Positions 1 to 5,550 of a DNA stretch of 5,774 bases are shown one piece after another. Every line of letters starts with the position of its first letter. Position 1 is the stretch's first letter. The notes below the pieces were generated by a model. It was not told where the DNA came from. It saw only the letters and a list, made by a program, of their open reading frames with translations, and did not search any database. Source of the DNA: Sulfurovum sp. GTDB taxonomy: Bacteria; Campylobacterota; Campylobacteria; Campylobacterales; Sulfurovaceae. Location: the NCBI GenBank assembly GCA_030622375.1, contig JAUXGC010000081.1:1-5774 (forward strand), given 5' to 3'. The translations under genes were made by a program, and so were the position numbers.

Positions 1-498
1 TATTATTTTAGCAGGGTTTCCACCTGCTATACAGTAGTCTGGAATATCTATTGTTACTACAGATTTACTTGCGATGATTGCCCCATTTCCAATTTTTATA
101 CCAGGCATAATTGTTGCCTCATAACCTATCCAAACATCATTTCCAATTTCAGTATCTCCTTTAAATGGAAGTTCTCCATCTTTTGGTATAACTTTTTCCC
201 AACCATTTCCAAATATATAAAATGGGTATGTTGAAAATCCTGAAGTTTTATGATTTGCTCCATTCATTATAAATTTTACATCTTTTGCTACGGCACAAAA
301 TTTTCCAATTATGAGTTTATCTCCAATAAATGGAAAATGATAAAGTACATTATCTTCAAATCGCTCCACACCTTCTGGATCATCATAGTAAGTATAGTCA
401 CCAATGATTATATTTTCTTTTGTAATAAAGTTTTTCAGATATCCAACCTGTGGAAATCCTTTCATTGGTTCTCTGTCTTCTGGGCTTGGTCCAAACAA
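1..498 (-). CDS. Vat/CatB-type xenobiotic O-acetyltransferase, 3' end cut by window
   Basis: Acetyl-CoA-dependent O-acetyltransferase of the left-handed beta-helix (hexapeptide repeat) family that includes Vat streptogramin A and type B chloramphenicol acetyltransferases; cytoplasmic. The 166 residues visible show the family signature MNGANHKTSGFSTYPF (residues 78-93) with the presumed catalytic His83, then FGNGWEK (96-102), and KGDTEIGNDVWIG (113-125) followed by hexapeptide repeats (IMPGIKIGNGAIIASKSVV) and AGGNPAK (158-164). Known Vat proteins run about 210 residues, so roughly 45 C-terminal residues lie outside the window. The TTG start is chosen because AGGAG (510-506) sits 7 bases upstream; the next start, Met12, has no such site. 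The gene begins 28 bases after mltB on the same strand, so it is probably co-transcribed. Family assignment is strong. The real substrate is not readable from sequence: chromosomal members often have unknown substrates, so resistance is only a possibility. Confidence 0.9.
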   Translation of the reverse strand, partial: MFGPSPEDREPMKGFPQVGYLKNFITKENIIIGDYTYYDDPEGVERFEDNVLYHFPFIGDKLIIGKFCAVAKDVKFIMNGANHKTSGFSTYPFYIFGNGWEKVIPKDGELPFKGDTEIGNDVWIGYEATIMPGIKIGNGAIIASKSVVTIDIPDYCIAGGNPAKII

Positions 499-526
499 AG
501 TTAATCTCCTGTTTTTATCTAATTAT

Positions 527-1549
527 TTACTTTACAGCTTGTGCTATGAGATGTATGGCCATTCCATAACTTGTTGAGTTGTTGTATCTTGTGAGTACTC
601 TGAAGTTTTTAGCACCTAGCCAAATGTCATCATGTGTGAGGTTTCGGTTTTTAAGTAGGTAAGCTTTTGATTCATTAAAACTTCCTAGTGGTTTAACGCC
701 ATGTTTCAAGATAGTAGCTAATGATTTAGTTCGTTTGTGGCTTGTTTTTAGCCCCTTGTATCGTTTGCCTTTAAACTCTGCAGGAACAGCAACTAAAGCA
801 CCTTTTCTCCACCCATTTTTATGCATAAATTTTGCTATGGAGCCGATGCAGTCTTCTAAGTCCCAAGGGTCTGTGATGCCGTCTCCATTGAAGTCTGATT
901 TATGTTTACGTGCAACAGAAGGCACTTGCTGTACACAACCTATAGCACCTGCAAATGAGCCTTGAAGTTTGGTAATGCTGTATCCTTTTTCTCTGCAGAG
1001 TAAAAAAAGATGTTTGAATTCATTTTTAAAAAACTTTTTCATACGGTTGGGATGAAAGGCTAGAGTGGCTAGGGCATCTAAAACATTATAGTCTCCCGTA
1101 TATTCCCCAAACTTACTCTCTACACCAATAAATCCAACAATATAATCCATATCTACTTTATACTCTTTGCTTGCTCTTAAAAGTGTTTTATAGTACTTTT
1201 TTTTAAATTTCTTTGCTTTTTTAAGAGACAGTGGGTCAAGTACATGGGCTTTGTATCTCTCCCAAGGTCCATTAGTAGAACCTACTTTGTAGCGTCCAGT
1301 GTATCTGTCCAGTGTATCTCTGTCTAACTTCGCTTTTTTAAGTACAGAGGTTATATATGAGTTTTTGAAGTGGTATTTTTCTACCATCATACGGATAAAA
1401 CTTTTTACCTCTTTTTTTGCTAAAAAATCATAGGCTATGGGTGGACGGTCATCATTTGCTAGTAGTACAAATGGCATAACAGCAACGAGTAGTAGTTTTA
1501 TAAATAGATTCAATCTTTTATTTCCATGTTTTGCAAACAAAAGGTTCAT
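527..1549 (-). CDS. mltB: MltB-type lytic murein transglycosylase (GH103)
   Basis: Periplasmic enzyme that cleaves the MurNAc-GlcNAc bond of peptidoglycan, leaving 1,6-anhydro-MurNAc. Visible: hydrophobic signal segment (about residues 14-31, ending VLLA); catalytic Glu144 in GVESKFG, the counterpart of Glu162 of E. coli Slt35; GSFAGAIG (197-204); an EF-hand-like loop DFNGDGITDPWD (219-230) matching the Slt35 calcium site; and the C-terminal motif FRVLTRYNNSTSYGMA (316-331). Length of 340 is normal. No lipobox Cys follows the signal segment, so unlike E. coli MltB it is probably soluble, not lipid-anchored. The family motif around GQFMPS reads VQQVPS here. The start is uncertain: ATG at 1549 has no good ribosome binding site and lies inside the preceding lipoprotein frame. 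TTG at 1513, four bases after that gene's stop, would give a tidier signal peptide (MNLFIKLLL...) and suggests translational coupling. Function is confident, start is not. Confidence 0.9.
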   Translation of the reverse strand: MNLLFAKHGNKRLNLFIKLLLVAVMPFVLLANDDRPPIAYDFLAKKEVKSFIRMMVEKYHFKNSYITSVLKKAKLDRDTLDRYTGRYKVGSTNGPWERYKAHVLDPLSLKKAKKFKKKYYKTLLRASKEYKVDMDYIVGFIGVESKFGEYTGDYNVLDALATLAFHPNRMKKFFKNEFKHLFLLCREKGYSITKLQGSFAGAIGCVQQVPSVARKHKSDFNGDGITDPWDLEDCIGSIAKFMHKNGWRKGALVAVPAEFKGKRYKGLKTSHKRTKSLATILKHGVKPLGSFNESKAYLLKNRNLTHDDIWLGAKNFRVLTRYNNSTSYGMAIHLIAQAVK

Positions 1550-1791
1550 AAGTAGTACAATACTTCATGGTACATAGGATATTTTCACCTTGTCTGCCAC
1601 AGTCATTACATCCGTCATACCAAGCTATACAGTTTGGTGGAATAGTATTTCTTTCTATGTTACTTGTTATATTGCTTTCTATTGGAGCCTCTATTTCGGT
1701 TATATTTTCATCTTCAAGAGGTACATTAGAGCCCCCCCCCACATCCCGCAAACAATAACAGAGTTAGGCTAAATATTATTAATTTAATCAC
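1518..1791 (-). CDS. Small six-cysteine lipoprotein, out of frame at a G9 tract (probably phase variable)
   Basis: From GTG at 1791, with AAGGA (1802-1798) six bases upstream, the frame reads MIKLIIFSLTLLLFAGC: a short signal peptide ending in a lipobox (FAGC, lipidated Cys17). It then enters nine G and stops at TAA three codons later. The frame after the tract continues open to a stop at 1518-1520 and encodes SNVPLEDENI, an acidic linker, and a domain PPNCIAWYDGCNDC... with Cys54, 61, 64, 73, 78 and 86, likely three disulfides. With eight G the two frames join into 90 residues; with eleven G, 91. Lipidation and six periplasmic cysteines fit each other, which argues that both halves belong to one gene. 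I recognise the CxxWYDGCxxC pattern as typical of small exported proteins but know no function. It overlaps the annotated mltB start by 32 bases and leads that operon. Alternative: true length is eight G and the ninth is a sequencing error. Confidence 0.8.
1732..1740. repeat. Homopolymer C9 (G9 on the coding strand)
   Basis: Nine consecutive C on the plus strand, immediately after the lipobox cysteine codon of the minus-strand lipoprotein gene. It is the only long G/C homopolymer in an AT-rich window. Poly-G tracts of 8 or more in Campylobacterota (Campylobacter, Helicobacter) are known to change length by slipped-strand mispairing and switch genes on and off. At nine G the gene is out of frame; loss of one G or gain of two restores it. 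Confidence 0.9.
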
Positions 1792-1818
1792 TGTTTTTCC
1801 TTTTACTCGGTTTCATAA

Positions 1819-1824
1819 ATTATA
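1819..1824 (-). promoter_or_regulatory. Likely -10 box of the lipoprotein-mltB-acetyltransferase operon
   Basis: On the minus strand TATAAT (1824-1819) lies 27 bases upstream of the GTG start at 1791, with AAGGA between. No convincing -35 is seen; upstream is the AT-rich TTTATAAATTT common in Campylobacterota sigma-70 promoters. No second promoter is evident before mltB or the acetyltransferase gene, so this one probably serves all three. The interval 1792-1938 between the two divergent genes holds only this and the opposite promoter. Confidence 0.55.
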
Positions 1825-1903
1825 GCCAAATTTATAAAATAGACATCTGCACTGTTTTCAGTTTTAAATCTCATCAAATACGATAGTAAAACTTATGCCA
1901 AAA

Positions 1904-1912
1904 TGATATAAT
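1904..1912 (+). promoter_or_regulatory. Extended -10 promoter of the RNase T2-helicase pair
   Basis: TGATATAAT (1904-1912) is a perfect TGnTATAAT extended -10 element, 26 bases before the ATG at 1939. AAGG at 1929-1932 serves as the ribosome binding site, six bases before the start. There is no recognisable -35, which extended -10 promoters can do without. Confidence 0.6.
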
Positions 1913-1938
1913 ATTACAAATATTTACTAAGGCTAAAA

Positions 1939-2898
1939 ATGATTAAATTTTTATTAGTTTTTTTTCTACTAACTATACATGTATTGGCACGACAAGAGTC
2001 TTATCCTGCTCAGGAGTGCCCCGCATTTAACAATATGAAACACAGTAAAAATACAGATGCTGTACATTTAGACACAAAACAAAAATATACGATATTAGAT
2101 CGCCATAAAGGACAAGTGCTTGTGCTTGTAAGAGGTGAAAATCCTGCTCAGAGATGGGTAGATGGTAAATGTTTTTCTAAAAGTAAAGCCTTAAACATTG
2201 AAAACAAAAATGACAACTTGTTTGCAAATATAGATAATAAAAGATATGACAATATCTCAAAACAGAATATTTTAGTACTTAGTTGGCATAATGCTTTCTG
2301 TGAAACACATCGTTATAAAAAAGAGTGTAAAAGAAGTATAGTTTCACTGTTTTACTCTAAAAAGAGTGATAGTCAGTTTGCACTACATGGTCTTTGGCCA
2401 CAACCTAGAAGTAGTCAATACTGCAATGTAGATAAGCGTTTAGTGGGTGCAGATAAAAATAGACAATGGAGACACTTGCCATGTTTGGCACTAGATGAAG
2501 ATGTGGAGAATCAATTAGAGATAATAATGCCTGGATATGCCTCTGATTTGCATAAGCATGAGTGGATAAAACACGGTTCTTGTTACGGTACTGATGCAAA
2601 CCGATACTACTCTGATGCAATCAATCTTACTGGGCAAGTTAATGCTTCTGGATTGGGCACTTTCTTTTCCGAAAATATAGATAAAAAAGTTACACTAAAG
2701 CAAATACGAAACATAGCCGATAGAGAGTTTGGTAGAGGTGCTGGTGATCGTATTGAGCTTAAGTGCAAGAGTGGGCTTATTACCGAACTGTGGCTTCATT
2801 TGGGTTCAAGAAGTGATGACCTCTCTGTACTGTTGCAACGAGGCAAAAAGACACGAAGCCGTTGCCATCAAGGAGTTATAGATAGGGCTGGATTTTGA
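1939..2898 (+). CDS. Exported ribonuclease T2 family protein (RNase I-like)
   Basis: Endoribonuclease of the T2/Rh family, which cuts single-stranded RNA through 2',3'-cyclic phosphates, usually with little base specificity, in the periplasm or outside the cell. Residues 1-17 form a signal peptide (MIKFLLVFFLLTIHVLA). Both catalytic segments are intact: CAS-1 FALHGLWPQ (147-155, His150) and CAS-2 HEWIKHGSC (207-215, Glu208 and His212). The first core strand is ILVLSWHNAFC (111-121). There are nine cysteines after the signal, in keeping with a disulfide-rich exported protein. At 319 residues it is longer than E. coli RNase I (about 268) because about 60 residues (roughly 24-80, CPAF... to RWVDGKCF) precede the core; the YTIL...VLVRGENPAQRWVD stretch looks like a small beta, SH3-like module seen before other bacterial T2 domains (from memory, not searched). 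ATG start with AAGG six bases upstream. The downstream helicase start overlaps its stop. Confidence 0.93.
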   Translation: MIKFLLVFFLLTIHVLARQESYPAQECPAFNNMKHSKNTDAVHLDTKQKYTILDRHKGQVLVLVRGENPAQRWVDGKCFSKSKALNIENKNDNLFANIDNKRYDNISKQNILVLSWHNAFCETHRYKKECKRSIVSLFYSKKSDSQFALHGLWPQPRSSQYCNVDKRLVGADKNRQWRHLPCLALDEDVENQLEIIMPGYASDLHKHEWIKHGSCYGTDANRYYSDAINLTGQVNASGLGTFFSENIDKKVTLKQIRNIADREFGRGAGDRIELKCKSGLITELWLHLGSRSDDLSVLLQRGKKTRSRCHQGVIDRAGF

Positions 2899-4178
2899 GT
2901 GATAAAGTAGATGTACTGGAGGCACTAAAACATTCAAGTGTTTTTTTAACTGGTGGTGCAGGAGTTGGAAAAAGTTACATTACTAATGAAATTATATCTC
3001 AGTATCGTAAAGCTGGCAAACAAGTTGTATCTTTGGGTTCTACTGGAGTGAGCGCAGTAAATATAGGCGGGTTTACCGTACATAGCTTTTTTGTTTTTGG
3101 TATAGCTTCTAATTTTGATGAGTTAGCTACTGGAGATAAACGGGCAAAAAAAAGGCTCTCTGAGCTCAAAAAAATACTCAAAGCTACAGATCTTATCGTG
3201 ATAGATGAAATCTCTATGGTTAGTACCAATTTGTTGGACATGATAGCTCATAGACTTGACAGTTATGGTTACCTTGGAAAAGTACTTTTTGTGGGAGATT
3301 TTTTTCAGTTACCTCCTGTGCAGAAACGAAACAGTATAAATGATATTTTTGGAGAGAAGCTTTATGCTTTTGAGAGTATGGCATGGGAACGATTTGACTT
3401 AACAATCATAGAACTTACTCAAATGAAAAGAACAACCGATAAGATTTTTACACATATTCTCTCCAAAGTACGCAAAGGCGTATGCGATGAAGAGGTAGTC
3501 TCTTATATGACAAGTCTATGGAATACAGAAGGGATGGAAGATGACCCTACTTACCTTTATGGACGCAACCTTGAAGTAGAGCAGACAAATCGTGAAAAAA
3601 TAAACGAACTTGACACTGAGGAGACTATACTTTTTGCAAATATAGAGATGTTTGGTAAAGTGCATGAAAAGAAGTTGCTTGGCTGGAAAAAGATGTTGCC
3701 TATCTCTGAACAACTCACACTCAAAGAGGGTGTTCCCATACTTTTTACAGTCAATAAATGGGGCAAATTTGTAAATGGTGAGAGAGGCATACTTAGAAAG
3801 ATAGAGGAAGATTATCTTATCGTAGAGAAAGAGGATGAGTTTGTCAGGGTAGAGAGACATGAGTTTGATTTGCTAGAGATGAAGGCAAAAGACAATGGTA
3901 CCATAGAAACCATCTCACTTGCCACACTTTCACAGTTCCCTCTAAAGCTTGCTTATGCAGTTACCATACACAAATCACAAGGCATGAGCATAGACAATCT
4001 TGTGTGTAATGTAGACAACATCTTTGCTCCTAGCCAGTTTTATGTAGCCATTTCAAGAGCCATAAACCCTAAAAATCTGAAGTTGGATTTTAATAAAGGA
4101 GATTTGACTCAATATTTGCATAGAGTGATAAATGTAGATAGTAGGGTGGTTGAGTATTATAAATCTCTCATTGATTAA
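2895..4178 (+). CDS. PIF1-like SF1B DNA helicase / AAA family ATPase
   Basis: ATP-driven 5'-to-3' helicase of the PIF1/RecD/Dda group, expected in the cytoplasm on DNA (forks, structured DNA, recombination). Motifs in order: Walker A GGAGVGKS (20-27, Lys26 and Ser27); the region STGVSAVNIGGFTVHSFF (49-66), typical of PIF1 motif Ia (TGVAA...GG.T.HS); Walker B LIVIDEISMVS (100-110, Asp104-Glu105); motif III VLFVGDFFQLPPV (about 133-145); LAYAVTIHKSQG (352-363); and motif VI QFYVAISRA with arginine finger Arg388. At 427 residues it is a compact bacterial form with no added C-terminal domain. The start is TTG at 2895, which overlaps the TGA of the RNase T2 gene (TTGA); AGGG at 2883-2886 lies eight bases upstream. 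Later in-frame starts would come too close to Walker A. Co-transcription with an exported RNase has no obvious functional logic. Family assignment is secure, cellular role unknown. Confidence 0.93.
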   Translation: MSDKVDVLEALKHSSVFLTGGAGVGKSYITNEIISQYRKAGKQVVSLGSTGVSAVNIGGFTVHSFFVFGIASNFDELATGDKRAKKRLSELKKILKATDLIVIDEISMVSTNLLDMIAHRLDSYGYLGKVLFVGDFFQLPPVQKRNSINDIFGEKLYAFESMAWERFDLTIIELTQMKRTTDKIFTHILSKVRKGVCDEEVVSYMTSLWNTEGMEDDPTYLYGRNLEVEQTNREKINELDTEETILFANIEMFGKVHEKKLLGWKKMLPISEQLTLKEGVPILFTVNKWGKFVNGERGILRKIEEDYLIVEKEDEFVRVERHEFDLLEMKAKDNGTIETISLATLSQFPLKLAYAVTIHKSQGMSIDNLVCNVDNIFAPSQFYVAISRAINPKNLKLDFNKGDLTQYLHRVINVDSRVVEYYKSLID

Positions 4179-4205
4179 TTCTGATTTATCTAATAGATAG
4201 TAGGT

Positions 4206-4232
4206 AAAAAGCCACAGAATTAGTGTGGCTTT
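4206..4232. terminator. Intrinsic terminator between convergent genes
   Basis: AAAGCCACA (4208-4216) pairs perfectly with TGTGGCTTT (4224-4232) around a 7-base loop. Read on the minus strand the stem is followed by TTTTT (4210-4206, partly within the stem), so it terminates the DUF302 gene best. On the plus strand it lies 30 bases after the helicase stop and has only a short T run, so it may act in both directions. Confidence 0.75.
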
Positions 4233-4249
4233 CGTTAGCTAGTGATAGC

Positions 4250-4807
4250 TTATTTTACCGCAGATTTTTTACCTTGATTGTTTTCTAAAAAGAGTTTAAA
4301 ATCTTCAGGTGATTTTGTGATGACATTACTAAGATTGTTGAGTATGCCACTCATTTTGTTGTGTACTTTACACCCTTCTAGGTTGTATATTTCACCATAG
4401 AAAGAGACATCTCTGTAGGAGACATAAACTTTGCCATCTTTTGCTTTATATGCTAACATTTTAAGTGGCAAATCAAGTCCTGCTCTTGGGTCTTTTGACA
4501 TCATTTTCAATCCTACAGCAGGTTTTCCAAAAATAAGAAGTTGAGCATTCTCAACATTTTCTGCACCAGTATTTCTAGCATTTTGGGCATGGTTGATTCT
4601 GTTAAAAAGTGTAATACCTTTTTTCTTAATAATCTTTTCAAGTCTGTTTATAGTCGTGTTAACATCTACAAAACTTTGTTTTGTTACGATGCCATGCGTA
4701 CTCATTTGAGTACTTTTTATTTCAATCTTTTTTTTCATCATAGGTGCTTCCGCCATAAGTGCTGTTGTTGCGACAAGCAGAAGACCAGTGTTTATTAATT
4801 TTATCAT
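4250..4807 (-). CDS. Exported DUF302 domain protein
   Basis: A 185-residue protein with a signal peptide (residues 1 to about 19, MIKLINTGLLLVATTALMA, cut before EAP), so probably periplasmic. The body matches the DUF302 family: GITLFNRINHAQNA (64-77), LLIFGKPAVGLKMM (90-103) and AGLDLPLKMLAYKAKDGK (109-126) followed by VYVSYRD (127-133), which are that family's core strand-helix motifs. One cysteine (Cys146) remains in the mature chain. The biochemical function of DUF302 is not established. The C-terminal 25 residues are charged and probably flexible. ATG start with AAGGA seven bases upstream. It lies downstream of the superoxide reductase gene on the same strand but is separated by 164 bases, a long palindrome and its own promoter, so it is probably a separate unit. 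No resemblance to its other neighbours. Confidence 0.88.
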   Translation of the reverse strand: MIKLINTGLLLVATTALMAEAPMMKKKIEIKSTQMSTHGIVTKQSFVDVNTTINRLEKIIKKKGITLFNRINHAQNARNTGAENVENAQLLIFGKPAVGLKMMSKDPRAGLDLPLKMLAYKAKDGKVYVSYRDVSFYGEIYNLEGCKVHNKMSGILNNLSNVITKSPEDFKLFLENNQGKKSAVK

Positions 4808-4840
4808 TGTAAATCCTTTTTATTATAATTATTTGTCGAG

Positions 4841-4849
4841 ACTATAGCA
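4841..4849 (-). promoter_or_regulatory. Extended -10 promoter of the DUF302 gene
   Basis: On the minus strand TGCTATAGT (4849-4841) fits TGnTATAaT with one mismatch, 33 bases upstream of the ATG at 4807. That leaves a leader of about 27 bases containing AAGGA. No clear -35. Confidence 0.45.
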
Positions 4850-4935
4850 GGCTTTTCTTAATGTAAAAGTTGTTGTTAGTGTGTAAAATTAGCAGAGGAA
4901 GTATATCTTATATTGTTAGATAAATTAAAGTTGAT

Positions 4936-4972
4936 ATCTTATTTAGTCCTATTGAATAGGACTAAATAAGAT
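4936..4972. repeat. Perfect 17-bp palindrome at the 3' end of the superoxide reductase gene
   Basis: Bases 4936-4952 are the exact reverse complement of 4956-4972, around the 3-base centre TGA. The element starts at the last base of the superoxide reductase stop codon. As RNA it would form a long hairpin and could end or protect that transcript, but no T run follows it on either strand and the stem is AT-rich, so it is not a textbook terminator. Its TATTTAGTCCTATT (4940-4953) is repeated at 5417-5430 on the other side of the gene. The rest of the 164-base gap (4808-4935) holds only the DUF302 promoter. Confidence 0.8.
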
Positions 4973-5355
4973 TAGTTAACTGTTACTTGAACAGCTGTAC
5001 CCTCCCAGATACCGTGTTTAGTACAGTAACCATGTGCAACAAGGTTAAGTTTTTTGCCTGTTGGAATAATGGTAAATGTAGTAGTATTGTGAGCTTTTAT
5101 ATTTCCAAGAGTACCAGGGATATAAGTAACTTGTGCTAGTTTAGTTTCACCATTAAATAGTGTTACAGACTCTATATAGTGGTCAAAGTCATCTGGGTGA
5201 GTATATTCATTACCCATTTTTACTGTTACTTCAAATAGCTCACCAGCACTTGCTGTGTCGGCACATGAGATAAACGGTGAGTGTCTATCGATAAGGTCTT
5301 TTTTTGCTTCTCTATCTACTTCTGAGATATCTACATATTTGTTAATTTTTGGCAT
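4972..5355 (-). CDS. sor: One-iron superoxide reductase (neelaredoxin type)
   Basis: Reduces superoxide to hydrogen peroxide without releasing oxygen, taking electrons from rubredoxin or a similar donor; cytoplasmic, as no signal peptide is seen. All five ligands of the square-pyramidal Fe(His)4Cys centre are in place: His25 (RHSP), His53 and His59 (in THPDDFDHYI) and Cys111 and His114 (in YCTKHGIW). At 127 residues it has only the SOR domain and lacks the N-terminal desulforedoxin domain of desulfoferrodoxin, so it is the neelaredoxin (class II) form. The flexible-loop motif normally E-K-H near the first His is D-R-H (Asp23-Arg24-His25), a conservative change at residues that assist catalysis. 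ATG start with AGGA six bases upstream. Apparently monocistronic: own promoter, palindromes on both sides, and a divergent gene upstream. It fits a microaerobic or anaerobic lifestyle. Confidence 0.93.
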   Translation of the reverse strand: MPKINKYVDISEVDREAKKDLIDRHSPFISCADTASAGELFEVTVKMGNEYTHPDDFDHYIESVTLFNGETKLAQVTYIPGTLGNIKAHNTTTFTIIPTGKKLNLVAHGYCTKHGIWEGTAVQVTVN

Positions 5356-5386
5356 ATTTTTTCCTTTTTTATAGTTTGATAAAACT

Positions 5387-5395
5387 ATTATACCA
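5387..5395 (-). promoter_or_regulatory. Extended -10 promoter of the superoxide reductase gene
   Basis: On the minus strand TGGTATAAT (5395-5387) is a perfect TGnTATAAT element, 31 bases before the ATG at 5355. The place where a -35 box would lie (about 5410-5415) is inside the inverted repeat at 5405-5433, which is therefore well placed to act as an operator. Confidence 0.6.
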
Positions 5396-5404
5396 CAATA
5401 TAGG

Positions 5405-5433
5405 TTAAATAGGATATATTTAGTCCTATTTAA
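5405..5433. repeat. Inverted repeat over the -35 region of the superoxide reductase gene
   Basis: TTAAATAGGA (5405-5414) and TCCTATTTAA (5424-5433) are exact reverse complements separated by 9 bases. The right half lies in TATTTAGTCCTATT (5417-5430), identical to 4940-4953 at the other end of the gene. Position and dyad symmetry suggest a binding site for a dimeric regulator, possibly redox- or iron-responsive; this is inference, and I do not recognise it as a known Fur or PerR box. Confidence 0.55.
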
Positions 5434-5510
5434 TTAACTTTCTTTTTGTTTGTAACTTTTTCTATGCCTAGTTTATATTTAATTCATATGGGTATTTTAT
5501 AGTGTTAAAA

Positions 5511-5543
5511 GGTAACAATTAGGTAACAAAGATAATCTATAAT
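5511..5543 (+). promoter_or_regulatory. Tandem 11-base repeat plus -10 box: likely response-regulator-controlled promoter
   Basis: GGTAACAATTA (5511-5521) is followed directly by GGTAACAAAGA (5522-5532), so the 8-base GGTAACAA repeats with an 11-base period. TATAAT follows at 5538-5543, and no -35 hexamer is seen. Direct repeats about one helical turn apart that replace the -35 region are the arrangement bound by OmpR/PhoB-family response regulators. The repeat is not the E. coli pho box sequence, so the regulator is unknown. Transcription would begin near 5550 and run into the gene at 5602. Upstream (5434-5510) is AT-rich with nothing else recognised. Confidence 0.6.
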
Positions 5544-5550
5544 TTGGTTA

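Noticed and set aside
250..504. Plus-strand open frame of 84 codons
   Set aside because: Antisense shadow of the acetyltransferase gene, whose minus-strand protein has clear family motifs; the antisense product has no plausible features.
1518..1751. Reading the lipoprotein gene from TTG at 1751 as a complete 77-residue protein without signal peptide
   Set aside because: That start has no ribosome binding site and would leave a six-cysteine domain in the cytoplasm; the GTG at 1791 with lipobox is far better supported.
1567..1772. Two plus-strand frames opposite the lipoprotein gene
   Set aside because: Antisense to the cysteine-rich frame, with no ribosome binding site or recognisable domain; the hydrophobic stretch mirrors the sense codons.
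1958..1965. T8 run in the RNase T2 signal peptide as a phase-variation tract
   Set aside because: The gene is in frame and the run encodes ordinary signal-peptide Phe codons; no evidence for switching.
3145..3152. A8 run in the helicase gene as a slippage site
   Set aside because: The frame is intact through it to the last helicase motif, and A runs of this size are expected in AT-rich coding DNA.
3516..3860. Minus-strand frame of 114 codons inside the helicase gene
   Set aside because: Fully antisense to the conserved helicase, with no signal or family resemblance.
4541..4798. Plus-strand frame opposite the DUF302 gene
   Set aside because: Shadow of a well-supported DUF302 protein with signal peptide.
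4822..4827. Minus-strand TATAAT close to the DUF302 start
   Set aside because: It lies only four bases from the ribosome binding site, so transcription from it would begin within that site; the TGCTATAGT at 4849-4841 is better placed.
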